A stretch of 64,000 nucleotides of DNA from assembly GCF_040412425.1 (NCBI RefSeq), contig NC_089781.1, positions 54,002,986 to 54,066,985 of the forward strand, in the 5' to 3' direction. Below are positions 58,325 through 64,000 of the stretch, in pieces. The notes below the pieces were generated by a model. That model was not told the origin of the DNA and searched no databases. It worked only from the letters and a program-made list of their open reading frames with translations. Source of the DNA: Macrobrachium rosenbergii (taxonomy: Eukaryota > Arthropoda > Malacostraca > Decapoda > Palaemonidae). A program made the translations under genes and the position numbers. Positions within the stretch are counted from its first letter, which is position 1. Each line of letters opens with the position of its first letter.

Positions 58325-59885
58325 GGAAAGTCCAGAGATCCCATATATTTATGGTAGTCCTAAGATCCACAAGGAAGGGTGCTCGCTAAGACCGATCATG
58401 GCATCGACGAGATCACCGCAGAGGAGGCTGGAGAAATTTCATTCCAACATAATGGGAAAATGGGTGGGCTTAGTATCCGAAGGGCATTTAAAACATAACA
58501 TGAACCTGATAGATGAATTATGCAAAATTAACGTAAAAGACTGTAAATGTGCAATTTTGGATGTAACTTCCCTGTTCACTAACGTACCAGTCAAAATGAC
58601 GATGGACGTAATAAAAAAGAATATGGAGGAATGGGTTTATACATGTGACATAGATCATGACGTTTTGATAAAACTGCTAACAGCAGCCCTCAGCGTTAAT
58701 GTTTTCAAGTGGGGCGAAAACCATTATATAAGAAAAAAATGGCGTGGCCATGGGTTCGAGTCTTTCACCAATTCTAGCTAATATCTTTATGGAATGATTT
58801 GAAAAGGAAGAGGTGGGCAAAGTAAATAAAGGGAACTTAAATATCGTAAAATGGGTAAGATTCATGGATGACATCTTGACTATTTACAAGGGAGATAGGG
58901 AAGATATACACAAGTTTCTAGAAAACATAAATAAACTAAATGAACACATCAAGTTCGCAATAGAAGAAGAGAAGGAGGGAGAAATTCCCTTCTTGGATGT
59001 CCTGGTTAAGAGGGAAGGGGAAAATTTAAAATTCAAGGTATATAGGAAGAAGACACACACCAATTCATACATACAAAGGTTCTCCAGTCATAGGAAAGAA
59101 ATAAAAATAGGAGTAATGACAGGGTTGGCCATCAGGACTTATAGGATTTGCAGTCCCGAATTTTTAGACGAAGAGCTGGACTACCTGAGGGAGAGTTTTA
59201 GGAGACTAGGCTACCCTAAGTATTGGTGGGAGTGGGGGATGCATCAAGGCAAGGAAACACCATTTTGGGGAGAGGGAAAGGATAGAAAAGGAACATTTGG
59301 TTGGGAAGAAAGTAATTACAGTCCCGGACAACAACTCTATTGCACCCATCAATAGGAAGCTAGATAATTTCAAATTGATAAGCAGCTATAAAAACACCAT
59401 TAGGAATAAAATAGTTAAAAACAAAGTCGGTAGAGGGGGAAGAGATTAGAGGGGGGGTTACAAATGGCAGCGTGTCTGGACTGTGAAGAAGGGTACTATG
59501 GCGAAACTGGCAAATCATGTAAGAGCGCAGCAAACAACGCCTGCAGAACATAAGGCATTATAATCAGACGTCGGCAGTTGCTGAACGCTGTTGGGAAAAT
59601 GATCATAAGATAGATTGGGAAAATATGAGTTTTCTGTACAGGAACACCAACAAAACGGCCAGACTGGTTGTAGAGAACGCCTTCATAACATGCACCAACA
59701 ACACAATGGCAGGGAACACTGGAAACAGCTTTGAAGACAGCATATCTAGAAAAATCGTATACTCCATATTAGCAAGGAAACGAAGCAAAAACGCAAGAGA
59801 ACGCACGGAAAACGGACACCTGGAAGAAGAAGGAGGCAGAGAAAGCCAAGATCACGAGGGGTGGGGGTCACACAGGAGGAGCTAG
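58325..59885 (+). pseudogene. Penelope B RT plus GIY-YIG, right copy (frameshifted)
   Basis: The same domains as the left copy in plus orientation: YGSPKIHKEGCSLRPIMAS, DVTSLFTNVPV, a frameshift near 58735 after HYIRKK, then KWVRFMDDILTIYKG, where the catalytic box is F-M-D-D. Next GEIPFLDVLVKREG (59000), a second shift near 59245, and GIY-YIG pieces to 59885 (FLYRNTNKTARLVVENAFIT). The two copies carry different lesions, so they have decayed independently since the duplication. Confidence 0.88.
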
Positions 59886-60133
59886 GCGATTATAGGATTA
59901 AAAGTACCCAGCACACAGATATAAATACAGCTGGACTACACGTCTATTCACTATATGGAGTACGGATACTTGATAATGTGGACTGTTTGTCCAAGAAAGC
60001 TTGTAAATTTTTTGAATAAACACTCCATTAGACACCATCCAGTTTGAATGAGGTCCTTTTAGTAATTCCACTAATGCACAGAACAATTGCGTATGTGATA
60101 AAGTTAACATATATATATAACCTTGTAAACAAA

Positions 60134-61213
<1,080 letters not shown>

Positions 61214-61281
<68 letters not shown>

Positions 61282-61300
61282 CATATATATATGTATATAC
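61214..61300. repeat. (TA)n microsatellite
   Basis: TA tract with a few TACATA variants between the MITE and the Penelope C 3' end. Confidence 0.95.
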
Positions 61301-61356
61301 ATGAAACAGGAAGGCATACAGGAATACTCTTGAATAGTCATTTGATTACATGTTTA

Positions 61357-61397
61357 TTCCCAACGTTTCATAATCCATGATTACATCATCAGGGGTT
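61357..61397 (-). ncRNA. Hammerhead-ribozyme-like motif, Penelope C terminus
   Basis: On the minus strand: CCC, then CTGATGA (61392-61386, canonical core), a 6-bp stem II GTAATC/GATTAT with an ATG loop, GAAAC (61369-61365), then GTT and GGG, which can pair with the leading CCC as stem I. Stem III is reduced to about one pair, as in the minimal hammerheads described from Penelope-like elements. Every conserved core position I can check is present. Confidence 0.6.
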
Positions 61398-61759
61398 CTA
61401 GAATTAAAAAACAAAAGCATTGACAATAAAAATTTCAGAAAAAATATACAAAGGCAAAGTCGGAACATAAAAAACGACAATCGACTTAAAAGGGAAATTT
61501 TTACACAAAGGACACCAAGGAACAGGCAAAACACTGAGAAATTAATTAAAACAAATAGAACATAAAAAGACAAGTAAAACAATTATATTTAAAATATTTA
61601 TGTTTTAAAACACTAAAGTTTAAAATCACGTTAAGAAAACAAATAAATAAATAAATAAATAAAAGTGACTAGGGTATGGAGCCAACCTGTCAGTACGACA
61701 CAAATACAGAAAATGAGGTCTTCGAAGGAGAAACAAAACAACAAAAACATTATTATTAC

Positions 61760-62990
61760 GACAGGTATAAAGGAACAGCCGAAGTCTGAGTGTTCAGTTT
61801 CGGAACAAGCTGTTTTATCATCAGAGACTCGAGTATTGGTAGTTCCAGTTGGCTAGAAGTTCGTCCAGTTATGCAGAAATCTTTGTTTTCAATGGGAGTT
61901 TTACAAAATTTCGCATGACTTTTGATGCTGGAGTGTTCGGGGTTGGAGATTTTTACCCCCGTACGAAAACTTCCCCCCTATGTTAATCTATGCGTACTTT
62001 TAGAAGTCTCCGAGAGGACCCCACATAAACTCCCGAGTTACACTTAGGGCAAGAATACTTATATACCACTTCGGAGGACATCGTAGCACAAAGCTGATCC
62101 TTAAATTTAAAAATAGAGCCAATCGTTAGGGGGTTGATAGGAACAAGTTTCACATGCAGAGCACCAAAATGTTTTTGAATTATGCTCGTAAATTTTGTTC
62201 TAAAATGGACATCATGACAGTATGGAAACTCGGCATAAAAGTGTGATTTGGGTACTGTAAGAGTATAACGCTCAGTGAAAAACTTCTTGTTAAGTATTTT
62301 ATTGAGGCTATTAAAAACTATCTTAGACGGAAAACAATTGTGTTTAAAATATTCTAAAAGAAAGGTTACTTCATCATGAAAAGCTTTCCAACTAGAGGTG
62401 AGGAAAGGGCCCTGTGAAAGAGGTTGCAACAGGAATTAATCTTAAAATTATAAAAACAATAACTATAAAAATTGGCACCTAATCCTCTAAAGTCTTTTTC
62501 TAAAAATCGTGAAAGTAAAATTATTGTTATGTCTGGTGACCAGAACGTCAAGAAAACGGCAGTCGATTGTCCTCTTCCTTTTCAAGAGTAAACTTGAGAT
62601 TGGGGTGGCAGGAGTTAGCAAATTCCGAAAAGGCCTCCGAGTCATACTCTCTTGTGAAGAGGGCAAAGGTGTCGTCAACATACCTATGTACATAAAAGAG
62701 AGGATGGTAGCTGAGAGGGCATTCGTCCAGCATGCGCTCCTCTCCTCCAGGGAGCACGTGAAGATATTGGAGAACGTAGGTCGAGCGGCGAGCCATAGCC
62801 ATACCATCAACCTGCTTGTATAATTTTTATTAAAAATAAAAGCTGCGTCCAGCACAGCTAGTTCAACAAGGTTTTAAAGACGAACAGTAAAATTATTAAA
62901 AACAGAATCAGGCTGAGTAAAAAGCTTATTTAAAATCATTTCAATCGTCTCATTAACAGGTACATTTGTAAAAAGTCCTTAGCCAAGTTC
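61760..62990 (-). pseudogene. Penelope C RT and GIY-YIG, left copy
   Basis: Minus-strand landmarks: FFTNVPVNETIEMILNKLF region (62990-62930), an RT core with HRYVDDTFALFTREYDSEAF (62690-62640, Y-V-D-D intact), EEDNRLPFLDVLVTRH (62580-62530), the connector with SSWKAFHDEVTFLLEYFKHN (62395-62340), and GIY-YIG starting YSCPKCNSGVYVGSSRRLL (62060-62005). Frameshifts near 62800, 62550, 62440 and 61985. Same family as the right copy but unlike Penelope A and B in wording. Confidence 0.88.
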
Positions 62991-63090
62991 ATAAATAGAC
63001 TGGTCATAAAGAGATCAGAGTCCTGAGCCAAGATCATATCTTTGAACTGACAAGAATCGTTAATGGTGTAATTATTCCTGGTTAAAGGCT

Positions 63091-64000
63091 CAAAGATAAT
63101 TATGAACTTGGCTCAGGACTTTTTACAAATGTACCTGTTAATGAGACGATTGAAATGATTTTAAATAAGCTTTTTACTCAGCCTGATTCTGTTTTTAATC
63201 ATTCTACTCGTTCGTCTTTTAAAACCTTGTTGGAACTAGCTGTGCTGGACGCAGCTTCTATTTTTAATAAAAAATTATACAAGCAGGTTGATGGTATGGC
63301 TATGGGCTCGCCGCTCGGACCTACGTTCTCCAATATCTTCACGTGCTCCCTGGAGGAGAGGAGCGCATGCTGGACGAATGCCCTCTCAGCTACCATCCTC
63401 TCTTTTATGTACATACTGTAGGTATGTTGACGACACCTTTGCCCTCTTCACAAGAGAGTATGACTCGGAGGCCTTTTCGGAATTTGCTAACTCCTGCCAC
63501 CCCAATCTCAAGTTTACTCTTGAAAAGGAAGAGGACAATCGACTGCCGTTTCTTGACGTTCTGGTCACCAGACATAACAATAATTTTACTTTCACGATTT
63601 TTAGAAAAAAGACTTTTAGAGGATTAGGTGCCAATTTTTATAGTTATTGTTTTTATAATTTTAAGATTAATTCCGTTGCAACTCTCTTTCACAGGGCCCT
63701 TTCCCTCACCTCTAGTTGGAAAGCTTTTCATGATGAAGTAACCTTTCTTTTAGAATATTTTAAACACAATTGTTTTCCGCCTAAGATAGTTTTTAATAGC
63801 CTCAATAAAATACTTAACAAGAAGTTTTTCACTGAGCGTTATACTCTTACAGTACCCAAATCACACTTTTATGCCGAGTTTCCATACTGTCATGATGTCC
63901 ATTTTAGAACAAAATTTACGAGCATAATTCAAAACCATTTTGGTGCTCTGCATGTGAAACTTGTTCTTATCAACCCCCTAACGATTGGCTCTATTTTTAA
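63091..64000 (+). pseudogene. Penelope C RT, right copy (continues beyond the window)
   Basis: The plus-strand copy facing the left one: NKKLYKQVDGMAMGSPLGPT (motif B, 63270-63330), RYVDDTFALFTREYDSEAF (63421 on), PFLDVLVTRHNNNFTFTIFR, FKINSVATLFHRALSLTSSW, PKSHFYAEFPYCHDVHFRTK, to the window edge before GIY-YIG. A frameshift near 63350-63420 separates motif B from the catalytic box. Confidence 0.88.

Larger units (their letters stand above)
56571..60103. mobile_element. Penelope-like hairpin B: near-symmetrical 1.73-kb arms
   Basis: The left arm 56571-58303 and right arm 58325-60065 are reverse complements apart from a few percent substitutions and small indels, around a 21-nt spacer (58304-58324). 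Both are 5'-truncated Penelope copies transcribed outward, starting at nearly the same RT position. The right side continues to TGTGATAAA at 60094-60102. The terminal sequence recurs alone at 19320-19617. Confidence 0.95.
61325..63090 (-). mobile_element. Penelope-like hairpin C, left copy
   Basis: A 5'-truncated Penelope copy on the minus strand: RT from about 63090 down, GIY-YIG to about 61760, 3' UTR, and a terminus at 61325-61400 with a hammerhead-like core. Its 5' break faces the right copy (63091 onward) head to head. A (TAAA)n-like run lies in the UTR (61641-61663 plus). Confidence 0.9.

Noticed and set aside
53996..60103. Hairpins as pure assembly or read artefacts
   Set aside because: The arms differ by substitutions and carry different frameshifts and active-site changes, which a technical fold-back of one molecule would not produce. 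Long-read confirmation is still worthwhile.

Overview
The window reads as transposon-dense, AT-rich animal nuclear DNA. The combination of long (TA)n and (TC)n tracts, Penelope-like retroelements with GIY-YIG domains, tRNA-derived SINEs and several non-LTR families fits a decapod crustacean (shrimp, prawn or crab). That assignment is inference from repeat style; no taxonomic marker gene is present. There are no operons, rRNA genes, true tRNA genes or CRISPR arrays. Most long open frames are read-through of (TA)n or (TC)n tracts or shadows of broken elements.

Layout. 1-10 kb: an unrecognised open frame at the left edge, a LINE endonuclease relic (minus), microsatellites, a tRNA-derived SINE and an unrecognised minus-strand coding-like stretch. 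10.1-22.1 kb: fold-back element FbA, then a decayed Ty3/Gypsy provirus-like element with gag, protease, RT, RNase H, integrase and an env-like frame (minus, about 11.0-17.9 kb). Three FbA pieces, a Penelope terminal fragment, a hAT element with an exact 8-bp target duplication and a second fold-back element (FbB) follow. 22-29 kb: mostly unique sequence, plus an RTE-type LINE missing its RT core (minus). 29.1-38.8 kb: one minisatellite of 30- to 36-bp units, split into two arrays by a roughly 4.4 kb LINE that lacks its endonuclease.

38.8-50 kb: a candidate minus-strand exon and two candidate plus-strand microexons of a host gene (40821-40851 and 49598-49645). Between the microexons lie a Penelope remnant, a DIRS-like element whose 5' part is copied in inverted orientation, and a palindromic DNA-transposon-like element carrying two SINE insertions with target duplications. 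50.3-54 kb: a Gypsy pol relic (minus) and a small inverted-end element with an internal tandem duplication. 54-64 kb: three consecutive Penelope-like hairpins, each made of two 5'-truncated copies facing head to head, interleaved with (TA)n tracts and a palindromic MITE.

Nearly every autonomous element is broken in a describable way. Two themes run through the window. One is inverted (head-to-head) duplication at every scale, from an 18-bp stem to 1.7-kb arms. The other is a shared end, TGTGATAAA beside a (TA)n tract, found on two Penelope families and on both tRNA-cored fold-back families. Hammerhead-ribozyme-like cores occur in the Penelope termini. Coordinates of decayed elements are approximate, and all homology calls come from reading motifs, not from a database search.
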